Positions 46,503 through 56,601 of a stretch of DNA of 64,000 nucleotides are shown one piece after another (positions within the stretch are counted from its first letter, which is position 1; each line of letters starts with the position of its first letter). The notes under the pieces were generated by a model, which was not told where the DNA came from, searched no databases, and was given only the letters and a program-made list of their open reading frames with translations. Made by a program: the position numbers and the translations under genes. Origin of the DNA: Rhodosporidiobolus odoratus (Eukaryota; Basidiomycota; Microbotryomycetes; Sporidiobolales; Sporidiobolaceae); the NCBI GenBank assembly GCA_034387635.1, contig JAOANU010000009.1, forward strand, positions 248,001-312,000, given 5' to 3'.

Positions 46503-46961
46503 TAATTTGGGTTGCGGTCGCGCGGTAGGGCTTTTTGGCTCAACTTGAGCTCTGCAGTCCTTCGCAATAAATGGTCTGTAATGTAGTCTTTGCCTCAAAC
46601 GAAGGCCTGCGAGCTTCTCTGGCGAGCATCGGATAGGTAGAAAAGCCTTTTTACGTTCTTTTCATTCTTGTTCCCCGGCCTCATCGTTCGCCGACCAGCT
46701 GTTGGACACGCCATGCGACGGGAACCTTCGGCCGATAGCCAAGAACGCCATTTCCGCAGCCCGCAAGAAAGCACGACAGTCCACAGCCGTTCCCATCTCT
46801 TGCTCTCGCTTCTTCGGCTGCCCGATTCGCTCTTTCAGTAGCTCCTAGTACTGCATTCTCTCCCTGAGCTTACAGCGGTCGATCACCCGTGCGCGCCGCA
46901 CCAACAGCCAGGCACTCGCTGTTCCATTCGCCGCCTTCGAACCACCTTCTCCGGCTATAAG
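46503..46961. promoter_or_regulatory. Intergenic: oxygenase 3' flank and monooxygenase promoter
   Basis: About 460 bp between tandem + strand genes. An AATAAA word near 46565 could serve as a polyadenylation signal. The sequence before 46962 contains CTATAAG but no canonical TATA box. No gene was seen. Confidence 0.4.
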
Positions 46962-49140
46962 ATGGCGCCGAATCGCTCGTTGAAGGTAGTGATTGTTGGT
47001 GGAGGCATCTGTAAGCATCCATCCTTCTCCTTCGCATGAACCGGTCTTCGCGCGCATCACATTCACTTCACGAGGCTCTCCCGCTCACCTTCCCAATTTA
47101 CGCCGCACAGCTGGTATCGCTCAGGCCGTTCGGTTGCAAGAGAAGCTCGGCAAGAATGTCGAATTTACTCTATATGAACGCGCTGGAGAAGTAGGAGGCG
47201 TTTGGCGGGATTCAACATGGCCTGGAACTGCGTGCGTCCCTGTTCCTTCCCTTCCTGCCCCGCAAGCAGTGTTCTGCTGCCACTTCCCGACGCTACCCGA
47301 GCCCCAAAGCTTACGACTTTTCGGAATCCAGTGTTGACGTCCCGATCCACCTTTACTGCCTCTACTCGCACCTCAATCCGGCGTTTTCCTCCAAATGGGC
47401 TGGCCGCGACGAGGTCCTGTCCTACTGGCAACGTATCGTCACCCGCCACCGCCTCGGCGACAAGTTCATCTACCACACCGAGTTTGTCTCGTCACACTGG
47501 GACACCGCTTCACAAAAACACTTGATCGTTTTCCGAAACGTCAAAACAGGAAAGGAATTCGAGGTCGTCGCAGATGTGCTCATCTCCGCTACGGGAGCTT
47601 TGAACAAGCCTATCATTCCGGACGTACCTGGGCGGGATGGCTTCGAGGGGTTACAATGGCATTCGTCGAGGTGGAATAATGAGGTTAGCCTTGAGGGGAA
47701 GAAGGTTGCGATTGTCGGCAACGGCTCAAGTGGCATTCAGGTCATGCCTTACATTGCAAAGCTACCCGGTATCGAGATTGTGCAGTTGTGCGTTATCTCC
47801 CTTTCGCGCCCAATTCATTGCCCTCTGATTTTTCCTCTTCCATGCTTGTACCGCCACAGCATTCGCTCTGCCGGCTACTTCCGACCAAAGCACAACTTCG
47901 AATACTCAGCCGTCAAGCGGTTTGTGTTTCGATGGGTTCCTGGGGCGCTTCGACTGTATAGATGGAAGATTTTTTGGGAGTAGTACGTCTTCATTCTCAG
48001 GTACCTTGATCTGGCGGTTTGGTTGACCCTACTGCTCACAGCGACCGCAACATTCTCAGCCGGGGGACGGGGAGCTGGACGACCGCGTTGAGGGAGACCA
48101 TGACCAAGGTGTGCTTCGCTCAAACGTCCCGCTTTCCTCCTAGCTCACCTCGCGGCTCCACTTTGCAGAACATCGTGACCTATATGAAGTCACAGCTGCC
48201 CGAGAAGTACTGGCCGGCTCTCATTCCAGATTACCGTTCGTGCCCTTCTTCGTATTCTCACGTCATCTCGCTGATGTGAGCTGACGCGCCGTTCAACACC
48301 CGTAGCCATGCACTGCAAACGAGTCGCTTACGACGCTGGTTGGCTCGCCTCTCTCCGCCAACCCAACGTAGACCTAACCTCCTCCCCCATAACCACCGTC
48401 ACCTCGACCGGTCTCTCCACTGCAGACGGCCGATCGTACGACTTTGACGTGATTGTCTGGGCGACTGGATTTGAAGTATCTGAGACGGGGGTGGGGTTGA
48501 ATCATGGTGTGTATGGGGAGGATGGGAGGGAGTTGAGGGAGGTTTGGAAGGACGCCAAGGGAGCTTTCGGATATTTAGGAGTCGCGCCGCCAAAGGTGAG
48601 GTATTCCTCCATTTCTGCTCTACAGTCTCGAACCGACGAGCTCTGGCTGACGGAATTTGCCGTGCGCGTTCCGAACTATTGCCCCTTTCGCAGGTTCCAA
48701 ACTATTTCTGTGTGCTTGGTCCCAACGCCATTGCCATGTCTTGGGGGTACACTCTAGGGCACAACGTTTGTACAATTCCCTCTTCGCCTGACCCGCCGCA
48801 CTCGAGCGCGCGGCATAAAGCTGCTCATCGCTGACCTTCTCAAACCCCGTCCCTTCGCCTACTTTTGCCTTTGCCTGCTCTTCCCTTTGCCTTCCCTTCT
48901 CTTTGCATTCCCTTCCCTTCTTTTACCACGCAACAGACAGAACACATAGCCCGACTGATTCAAGGTATCCAAACGCACAACCTCTCCTCAATCGTCGTCA
49001 AAGATTCCGCAATGGAGTCTTACAACCGCTACCTTCAAGCTCGGTTGCAGAAGACATCGTTGGCGAGTGAGGCTTGTGGGAGGTCTTGGTACAAGGATAA
49101 CGTGACGGGAAAGTTGGTCGCTCCGGCTCCTTGGGGTGCT

Positions 49141-49222
<82 letters not shown>

Positions 49223-49612
49223 CCCTTCTCTCTCTCTCTCTGCACAAGTCTCCCGTCTGCAAGACTTCCTTGACCCCCTCTCTCCTCAGCCGAACTGTGG
49301 ACCCGAACTCGAAAAATCCACTGGCAAGACTGGCACTGTCGACGACTCCTCCCCTCGACCATTGCGGGCGGGGACCGACTCGTCACGATTGACCTTGAAG
49401 CCTCTCGAACCTGGACTCCTTGGGGTTTGGTAACTGATTGGGTTGCGGGGAGGGTTCAGAGGTATTTGGAGAGGGTTATGACGGAGGGGAGTGAGGGTCA
49501 GGGTGAAGGGCGAGGTAGAGTTACGGTTACTCTGCTAAAGGGAGTTGAGGAGGTTGGAGAGGGGGAGGGGAAGAGGGAGACGGAGGAGAAGGCAGAGGTA
49601 GAGGTTCTCTGA
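46962..49612 (+). CDS. Baeyer-Villiger-type flavin monooxygenase
   Basis: FAD- and NADPH-dependent monooxygenase. Ten exons (46962-47010, 47111-47231, 47332-47787, 47860-47982, 48042-48108, 48169-48235, 48306-48595, 48694-48765, 48937-49141, 49290-49612) sum to 1,773 nt, or 590 residues. The FAD Rossmann motif is VVIVGGGISGIAQA. FEGLQWHSSRW matches the Baeyer-Villiger FxGxxxHxxxW fingerprint. The NADPH motif is KVAIVGNGSSGIQV. DVIVWATGFEVS is the conserved ATG-containing motif before the FAD-binding end. WPGTAVDVPIHLYCLYSHL is the usual substrate-side loop. The C-terminal roughly 60 residues are Glu/Gly-rich and poorly conserved. The family inserts oxygen next to ketones or oxidises heteroatoms, and the substrate is unknown. 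Intron 9 carries a long CT tract. The gene ends the ABCG/MFS/oxygenase/monooxygenase run. Confidence 0.85.
49147..49217 (+). repeat. (CT)n microsatellite in the monooxygenase intron 9
   Basis: A CT dinucleotide tract of about 70 nt on the coding strand, starting directly after the donor GTAAGT (49142) and followed by shorter CT blocks to about 49240. The acceptor CTCCTCAG ends at 49289, giving a 148-nt intron. Confidence 0.95.
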
Positions 49613-49804
49613 CGTCTTTCATGGGGTTTCTGGTTCGTGCACCTCGCAGGGAACTCAAGACTTGGGTTGACTCGCACGGGTTTGTCCTGTCGTCGGCTGC
49701 TGAAAACGATGTTCGTTGCGAGATGGAAAACGAGAGGAACAGATAGATACGACAACACACTTGAGACGATGTCGGAAAGGGTAAAGGGGTTGACGAAGGT
49801 ATCT

Positions 49805-49830
49805 GCATGCTTGCATGCTTGCTTGCATGC
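49805..49830. repeat. Short GCATGCTT repeat
   Basis: Overlapping copies of GCATGCTT and its half CTTGCATG over 26 bp, between the convergent 3' ends of the monooxygenase and the RPA-interacting-like gene. GCATGC is palindromic. No function is assigned. Confidence 0.6.
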
Positions 49831-49856
49831 GTCTTGTTCGGAAAGCTGTCGAGGTT

Positions 49857-51056
49857 TCATGCAGCAAAACTCTCGTCGCAGCCAGGTTTTTGACACAGCA
49901 CGAGAGTACCGGTAAAAGGAGTGTGAGCGAGGAGGGGAAGATGAGAGTCTGTTGGGAGGCTGTTTTTGGAAAAAAAGCGAAAAAAAAAGAAGAAAAAAAA
50001 AGGCGTCAAGGATCGAGAGGATGTGGAGGTTTCTTCTGGCAGAGACGGGAAAAAAGGGTCAAGAAGACGTACCCATGCTTGACCCAGCCTCGTCTCAGAA
50101 ATCCCATGACTTCTGACTCGATATGCCAACCACACCCGCCTCCTCCTGCTTCACTCTGTCCTCCTCCTGATGGTGCACAAGCTGCCCCGCCACGTCCATC
50201 AGCCCTGACGACGGACCCATCGCTGCTGCTGGTACACTGCGGACAATCAGCCCCGAGCAGAGCCGCATCAAACACCTCCAGTTCCCTCTGTTGATCCTCG
50301 TCACTCAGCAGGGCGTCGGAGTGAACGCTCTTGGCAGACGACTGGGAACCCTGAGACTCTTGTGAGTCTCCCATGTCTATGTCTGTGTCGGTACTTTCGC
50401 CTGGGTCGGAGACGAGGGAGGGGAGTCGGGGAGGGAGGTCGGAAGGGGAGGGGAGGGAGAGAAAGTCGGAGGTGGGGGAGTAGAGGATGTCGAGGGGGGG
50501 TTCTGAGAGTTGACAAGCGGGTGAGAGCGAGAGAGGGACGGAAGAGCGAAGTGACCAGAGGTACAGAGATGGAAGACACAGTCAGGACAAGGAAGAGAAA
50601 CGACACGCGAAGATGAGAAAAGGGAATGGGTTGGGTACCTTCTTCTTCTTCCTCGACCCCTTGCTCCGAGTCTCCACCTTGCCCTGATTCCTCCGCCTCG
50701 GGTGCCCATGCTAGCTCGTCTGCCTCTTCCCCCCTCAGCCGGTCTCTCCACTTTTCCTCCTTCCTCCCCCTCCTCATCTCGAGTTGCAACCTCGTCTCCT
50801 CCTCCTCGGTCCATTCCTCCCACTCTCCCCTCGCGTTCCAGCCCCCCGGTTCATCTGGTGCTGTTTGACCCGGTTCGAGGGTTTGTCTCGAAGCGGCGAG
50901 GGCAGACAGACGGGATCTCGAGCGGGAGGTTAGGGAGGCGGTCAGAGTTGCGGCGTGGAGGCGGGCTGTGGTGGAGAGTGAGGAGGAGGAAGAAGCTGAG
51001 GTGGAGGGGGAAGGGACGGGAGGGAAGGGAGAGGAGGAAGGGAGGGAGCGGCGGCT

Positions 51057-51096
<40 letters not shown>

Positions 51097-51489
51097 GTGG
51101 GTTTGTAGGTTCTGAGGGGTGGGGGTCTAGAGCGCGAGTGGTAGAAGGATGTCGTGGTTGGACTTGAGGGAGTCGATTGATCGCTTGAGGGATGAGCGTG
51201 AGGTTGAGGTTGAGGTTGAGGTGAGGCAGATTGAGAGAGGTGAGAGGGAGAGAAGGGACGGTATGAAGGGAGGAGGGGTTGCATTGACTGACTGTAGCGG
51301 GTACTCTGGATGGCTGTACGCGTCTGGGTCACGCGTTACTGGCTGTCTGTGAGCTGTGAGAGGAGAGAGAGAGATTGATTGCGACTGATGAGATTCGACT
51401 CGCACCTCGACTGGCTCTCGCTCCCCTCCAGCTGCCCAGTCAGGTACACGGAATTTACTCCCTAGATAGCCACGACCTCGTGCCAACAT
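49857..51489 (-). CDS. RPA-interacting-protein-like (Rip) zinc-domain protein
   Basis: Four exons on the minus strand (51489-51406, 51323-50639, 50502-50073, 49959-49857) sum to 1,302 nt, or 433 residues, in phase. The C-terminus has the Cys/His pattern of the RPAIN/Rip C-terminal domain: LGADCPQCTSSSDGSV, then a glycine-rich loop, CGWHIESEVMGFLRRGWVKH, LPLLAHTPFTGTLVLC and a final C in KPGCDESFAA. In animals this protein escorts the ssDNA-binding complex RPA into the nucleus. The middle carries a basic/acidic helical stretch (WEEWTEEEETRLQLEMRRG). The N-terminal third is Ser/Pro/His-rich, with an alternating His-Ser run encoded by a 6-bp repeat at 51061-51096. The start at 51489 lies only 112 bp from the divergent SIN1 start. 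Assignment rests on the C-terminal pattern, and other zinc-ribbon families are possible. Confidence 0.6.
51061..51096. repeat. Six tandem TGAGAG units (coding)
   Basis: TGAGAG repeated six times on the + strand. Read on the minus strand it encodes the alternating Ser/His run in the RPA-interacting-like protein. Confidence 0.85.
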
Positions 51490-51601
51490 TGTCTCGTTCC
51501 AATCCGACCTGTTGTGGTTGACTTGTTGCCCCGCTTCAACCTCGACATCTTAGCTGTCTTACTCTCGTCGACTCGGGAATGCACACACACACTCAACTGC
51601 A
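51490..51601. promoter_or_regulatory. 112-bp bidirectional promoter, RPAIN-like / SIN1
   Basis: Only 112 bp separate the start codons of two oppositely oriented genes. The segment includes ACACACACACTC at about 51581-51592. No TATA box is seen. Both 5' UTRs and core promoters must fit here unless the transcripts overlap. Confidence 0.5.
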
Positions 51602-54600
51602 ATGTCATCACTGACCGACAAAGAGTACGCCCTTCCGTCTTCCTGACTCTGTCTCTCCACTCTGGCCAGTTCTCGCTCATTCTGTGCATCCCCCCCCTCA
51701 CCAGGTTCCTCCTCCACACCCTCCACCTCTCCTACCTCCGCCATGTCCTCCCCTCCCACGCCCCAAACTCTGCCCTGCTCGGTCACAGTAACCCTTACAA
51801 CCTCATCTCCTTCCCTCCCCCTGCCTCTTCCTCTTCGACCTCCTCCTCTGCCAATCCCTACATCTCTCTCGCAAACCTCGACGACGACACCCTCCACCCT
51901 GAACTCAAAAGTGGAAGAAGCTCTCCCCCGCTCGAGATTGTCCTCGGGAGGGAATCGAGGGACGCGGGCCGGAGACGAGGCCCAGGTAATCCCACGGCAG
52001 GAGCAGGCGGAGCAGGAGGCTTGCGATACACCCAAACTATCACGGGAAAGGCCAGTGGCGTCGTCAGTGGGGGAATGAGGGTCAACGCTGGGAGGCAGAG
52101 AACGTGGAAGGGCAAGGCTAGGGCTGAAGAACAGGAAAACGGCGACCTCAACGAGGAAGGAACGTCAGAACAACCTCCCCTACCCTCTCTCGATACCTCC
52201 GCTGCCCACCCTCCGCAACCATCGTCCCCGTCTCGTCGACTTCAGCCAGCGGTATCATCCTCGTCCCTTCGGCATCCTCCAGCCTCCGTCAGCCGGCCGA
52301 TCCCACCCAATGTAGTCATTCACTCGCCCGTCAAGACCCCCCGAGATGCGACACCTCACCCATTCCTGCCGCCAGCTGTACCGGTGTCACCGTTCGACCT
52401 TGGAGCTTACGGCGGAGCACAAGCTAGTGCACCTTATCAATCTCAGGGTGCGCCTACAGCTCCGCCGTCAAATGAGCCATTGGAGGCGGGCGATTCAAGA
52501 CTTCGACTCGACGACCCACCGGATACACCCTCTTCTCCGCCACCCGCAGCCATACCTCCTGCCACCTCCCCTGCACAATCACCGGCCATCGCCTCTCCTG
52601 CAGTTTCCGACTCACTCTCCTCTTCACCATCTTCCTCCCTGTCCTCCTCCCGATATCCAAGTCCGCTGTCGCATGTTCCTCCCTCTCCACAGCAACAACA
52701 GGGAGAAACGATCGACGACCAAGGCTCTTCCGTTCAACCCGACCTCGACACTGGGCTAGGCGGAGCGAGTCTAGCTTCTTCCGGCGTATCCCTCTTCAAT
52801 CCTTCTTCTTCTGAGGTGTCTTCTGCCCGCAATTCGGCATCGGCATCGGCATCGGTATCGGTATCGGTCTCCGGGCGAGGTCCTCTTTCCAGGCTCACGC
52901 CGCTCGAGACGCGTACAGAAACCGAGACTTCACCACAACCGCCGCCCGCGACAGAAGAGGCCGTACCTCCTCCGCCACCAATGCCTCCGACTCAGTCAGA
53001 GTCGGAGCCAAAGCCGGACACAATGCCAGTGTCAGTTCCGGTTCAAGCGCCAGTCTTCCAGCTCCCTCCAGGCTTGAGAGTGAGGGAGAGGAGGAGGGTG
53101 AATCTGAGACCGGGGGTGGGGATTGGATTCATTCCTGCTGCTCCTGCTGCTGCTATGACACCTGCGTCCCCTCCTTCGGCAGGACAGCAGCTGCAGTCAG
53201 TCGAGGTGCAAGGACTGAAGGAGGTAGAAGAGAAAGGAGGTCGACAGACGGAACCTGGAGTTGGAGGTGAAGGAGGGAAATCGTCGCAGCTTCCAGTCTC
53301 ACCTCCGTCGACTGCTACACCACCACCATCAGCGCCAGCTACGCATGAGGCTGCTCCGGAGGAGTCAAAGACTGGCCACGAGGCTCCCCGTGTCACCTCC
53401 CTTGCGTTCGCGCCCGCGTCGGGATCGCAATCTAACCCTGTCTCTCGCTTCGAACCTCAGCCGCCCGCGCCGCAGGGACCCCCTTCTATCGCTGCCATCG
53501 TCGTCCCGGATCATGATACCCTGGCCCTACCTCCTCGCTCTCCAGTACCATCTCCATCTCCGTCGAACGCGCTCTTCTTCGCCCCTCGGTCAGTCTACAT
53601 CCGCCAATCCCAATCCCACCCTGCTTCTCCTTCCCATTCCCTCTCAACCTCCCCCGACCCAACCCAAACCCGCCCATCAGCCCTATCCGCTCGTCTCCGC
53701 GCTCCCCCCTCAAATTCCTCGTCCTCCTCGATGCTAGGCGAAGCCGGAGGAGCAGCCCTCGCCACAAATCCGTTTTCGCGACTCTACTCGTTGTGCGTTT
53801 CTAGGTCCGAGGCGGATTCGATTCCCCTCAGGTTGCATTTCCCCACTTTCAACCTCGACACGAAGGAGAAGAAGAAGGAGAAGAAGATGACGATCAAGCC
53901 GGTCGAGGTCAAGGTTAAAAAGGACGTTACGGTTGAAGAAGTTATTGGAGTTGGGTTTTACATCCTTTTGGGGAGGGCCGGAGAGGGGGAGGTTGTCAGG
54001 AAGGGATTGTGGGGTCATGATGAGGAGGGAGAGGAGGAGAAGGAGAAGGAGATGGAGAAAGAACGTCAAGAAGGGGAGAAGAGGGCGAGAGAGGGGAGAG
54101 AGACGGAGAGGTGGGAGTTGAGGATTGTGGAGGACGAGGAGGGCGAGGTGGATGAGGATTTTCCTGGTAAATCCTTTCTTGCTCTCGTGCAGATGAAGAG
54201 AGGGGACGAGGAACACTGGTTAACCTGTTGTGTCTCTGTTCTTTCGGTAGCTCTCGATCGGACCAGGTTGGTCTCGGCGTTTGCATTCAACGAGTTTGCG
54301 ATTGTTCGGGCGGGGGAAGAGCAGAGTACGTCGTCTCCGCCTCTCTTTCTCTCACTATTCCTGGATGGTGTTCAGCCGGGTTGCAGGAGAAACTGAACCG
54401 AGTACTGCCCCGACCCGTCCTCGCAGTCGCCGATAATGCCCTCAAACAATCCACTTTGGTCCGCCGCCCATCTCGAATTCTAGCGTCTGCACCTCTTCCG
54501 CCTTCCGCTACACCTCTGCCTGCATCTTCAATCACGACCGCGACTGGAAAGAAGGTCGCCGTGGAGGAAGAATTCGTCACGCTGCAGATTCGACTACCAC

Positions 54601-56000
54601 CGGCTTTGGCGCAGATCAAGGGTCGAGAGAAGGTCGAGATGAGACTAGAGGGAGGGACAAAGTTGGGCCAAGTTATCGGTGCGTTTCTCGGATCTTTGAA
54701 ACCTGTCGCAGTCTTTTTTTTCCGTTTCATTCACCCTGACCCGGCTCTCTTGTTCCTGACGCGCCTTTCTTCTTTGTATCTCGAATGACCCACAGCCCTC
54801 CTCCTTTCCGAACTCCCCCCACCTCACCGCTTCCTCCTCTCGCCCACAGACTTTGCCCTCCTCCTCCCCCTCTCAGACGCCGAACTCGTCCTTCCCCTCG
54901 ATCGAGCCGTCGCCGCGACTGGAGGTTCAGTGGAAGGGAGACGGTTGGATGAGGCGGGGAGGGAGATTAGGTTGGTTGAAAGGAGGGATGTTGGGGGGGT
55001 GGGGATTGGGTTGAGACAGGCGCAACAGCCACACTTTCAAGGGGGCGGCATGGGCAGGATGAGGGAGGATGGTGAGTTTGGGCGGGTCTCTTTCGTTTTC
55101 GTCTTTTCCTCGGAGGGAGCGTTCCAAGGTGCCCAAGGACGATTTTTTTTTCTCTGGTCCTCTGGAGAGCTCCGTCAATCACTCACCGAGTCTCGCCTTG
55201 CATTAACGAACATTCATCATACCCTCGCAGGTCAACCCCTCGGTTCCTCTCCCCTTGTCGACTCAACAACGACAACTGGCAACCCTCGTCCAGGCGCACA
55301 TCGCACAATTTCAGATACGCAATTGCCTCCTCCACCAGGTTTAGGGCCACCGTCGAACCACCTCGCCGCGCCTTACGTGCAGTATCACGTACTGCGAAAG
55401 TTGCCCATGAGTCTGGGAGGGAGACATCCTAGGGTTATTGCGATCGACGGCGACTAGTAAGGTTTTCTCTCTCCTTTTGCTTTCTCCTGTTCTCTTACGG
55501 CCTCTTGCCACTGGTCACTCTCTTGCTTCACAACGCACGCACCCAACTGACACGGTCCTTCGTTTCCCCCCTGTCTCTGCTGAAACTCGACCCGCAGTCT
55601 GCATTTCATGCCCCCGGACCCACGTCTCGCCAACCCCCTCCACCCTCCACATCAAGCCGCCGCCGTCGCCCACCCCCTCCACCCTCCACATCAAGCCGCC
55701 GCCGTCGCCCACCCCCTCCTAAACTTTGACTCCCCCTCCGGTCGCACAACCTCCTACCACATCTCGGCAATCCACACCTGCAAACTGTCGCGTCGTTCCC
55801 CCCAACTCAAAAACAGTTTCAAAATCGTCGTTCACACAAAGAGGAACGTGGACAAGCGGTACGATTTCGAGGCGGAGAATGGCGAGGTGGCGCAGGAGAT
55901 TGTCGAGAGGGTGGAAGGGGTCATGAGGGATTATGGGGCGGGGGAACAGGGGAGAACTCAGAGGTTGATTGTCAAAAAACGGAAGGGGAAGGGGAGGTGA
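51602..56000 (+). CDS. AVO1: SIN1/Avo1-family TORC2 subunit
   Basis: Scaffold subunit of TOR complex 2 that presents AGC-kinase substrates and binds membrane lipids. The first exon is only 23 nt (51602-51624, MSSLTDKE). Exon 2 begins at 51705 with FLLHTLHLSYLRHV, the conserved extreme N-terminus of Sin1 proteins, which fixes the start. A disordered Ser/Pro-rich region of about 600 residues follows. The CRIM domain comes next (NPFSRLYSLCVSRSEADSIP, LRLHFPTFNLDT, VKKDVTVEEVIGVGFYIL, RTRLVSAFAFNEFAIVRA). Then a Ras-binding-like domain (EEFVTLQIRLPPALAQIKG, MRLEGGTKLGQVI) and a C-terminal PH domain (YHVLRKLPMSLGGRHPRVIA, SYHISAIHTCKLSRRSPQLK, EEVAQ-like helix ending in VERVEGVM). An exact 39-bp tandem duplication lies in the PH domain at 55634-55711. 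About eight exons; the stop is at 55998-56000. Confidence 0.85.
55634..55719 (+). repeat. 39-bp exact tandem duplication in the SIN1 PH domain
   Basis: Two identical 39-bp copies (55634-55672 and 55673-55711) plus the first 8 bp of a third (55712-55719). In frame, each encodes 13 residues (PLHPPHQAAAVAH), so the duplication lengthens one loop without breaking the frame. Confidence 0.9.
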
Positions 56001-56601
56001 TTCGATGCATGAAGGGATCCGTTTTACTTGGTGTTTGGTACAAGTCTCGTTCGGAGCAGACGCTGGGTTGTTTGACAGTCTATGGAGTCAGCTTGTGTAT
56101 GAGGCTCGTTTGCGCGCGCATAAAACGAGGGGAGCAGAAGCGGAGTTTTTCGAACGAGCATTCGGCTCCCTCTTTGTCGAGAAAGGGCCTGCTGGAATGC
56201 TTCCTCTCGTCGAGATCTCATCTTGCCCCTCATTCTCGAAATAGGAGTCTGCGAAGAATCCGCTGAAAAACAACTTTGAGTTCGCGCGCCAAGAAATAGT
56301 GGCCGGGCAGGGCGTGAAGGAAAAGGGGGGAAAGAAGAAAGGGGGCAGAGAATGAAAAGAGGCGCAAGAAAAAGGAAGACAACTACTGAGAGGAGAGGAG
56401 AGGTGAGGCGAGGCGCCGAGGAGAAAGTGGAATGAACAGAGGCCGGTAGAGGAAGAGTTGTGTGTTTAGGGGGTATGAGTCAAGCGCCTCCGGAAAAAAA
56501 GGCGGTGGGCAGGGGAGGGGAAGAGAGAAGAGCTGGACGGCACGGCGAGCACGACGATGACGAGATGAGGAATGAGCCGGAAGGAAGGAGAATGGGTGTT
56601 T
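56001..56601. other. Convergent 3' region, SIN1 / calmodulin
   Basis: About 600 bp between facing stop codons. The right half is strongly purine-rich on the + strand (AGGAGAGGAGAGGTGAGGCG), that is, pyrimidine-rich in the calmodulin transcript. Short open frames here (for example 55997-56266) show no coding character. Confidence 0.45.

Noticed and set aside
510..48845. Repeated word GACCTTCTCAAAC at about 510, 16203 and 48833
   Set aside because: A 16-bp match between the first two sites and 13 bp in the third is near what chance allows in 64 kb. The sites have no common context (left flank, intergenic, intron), and CTGAC is the usual branch-site word.
49975..50060. Run of phenylalanines in the RPAIN-like frame
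   Set aside because: It comes from a T-rich stretch between a GTACGT donor and the acceptor AAAACAG. Splicing removes it and gives a phase-consistent Cys-containing C-terminus.
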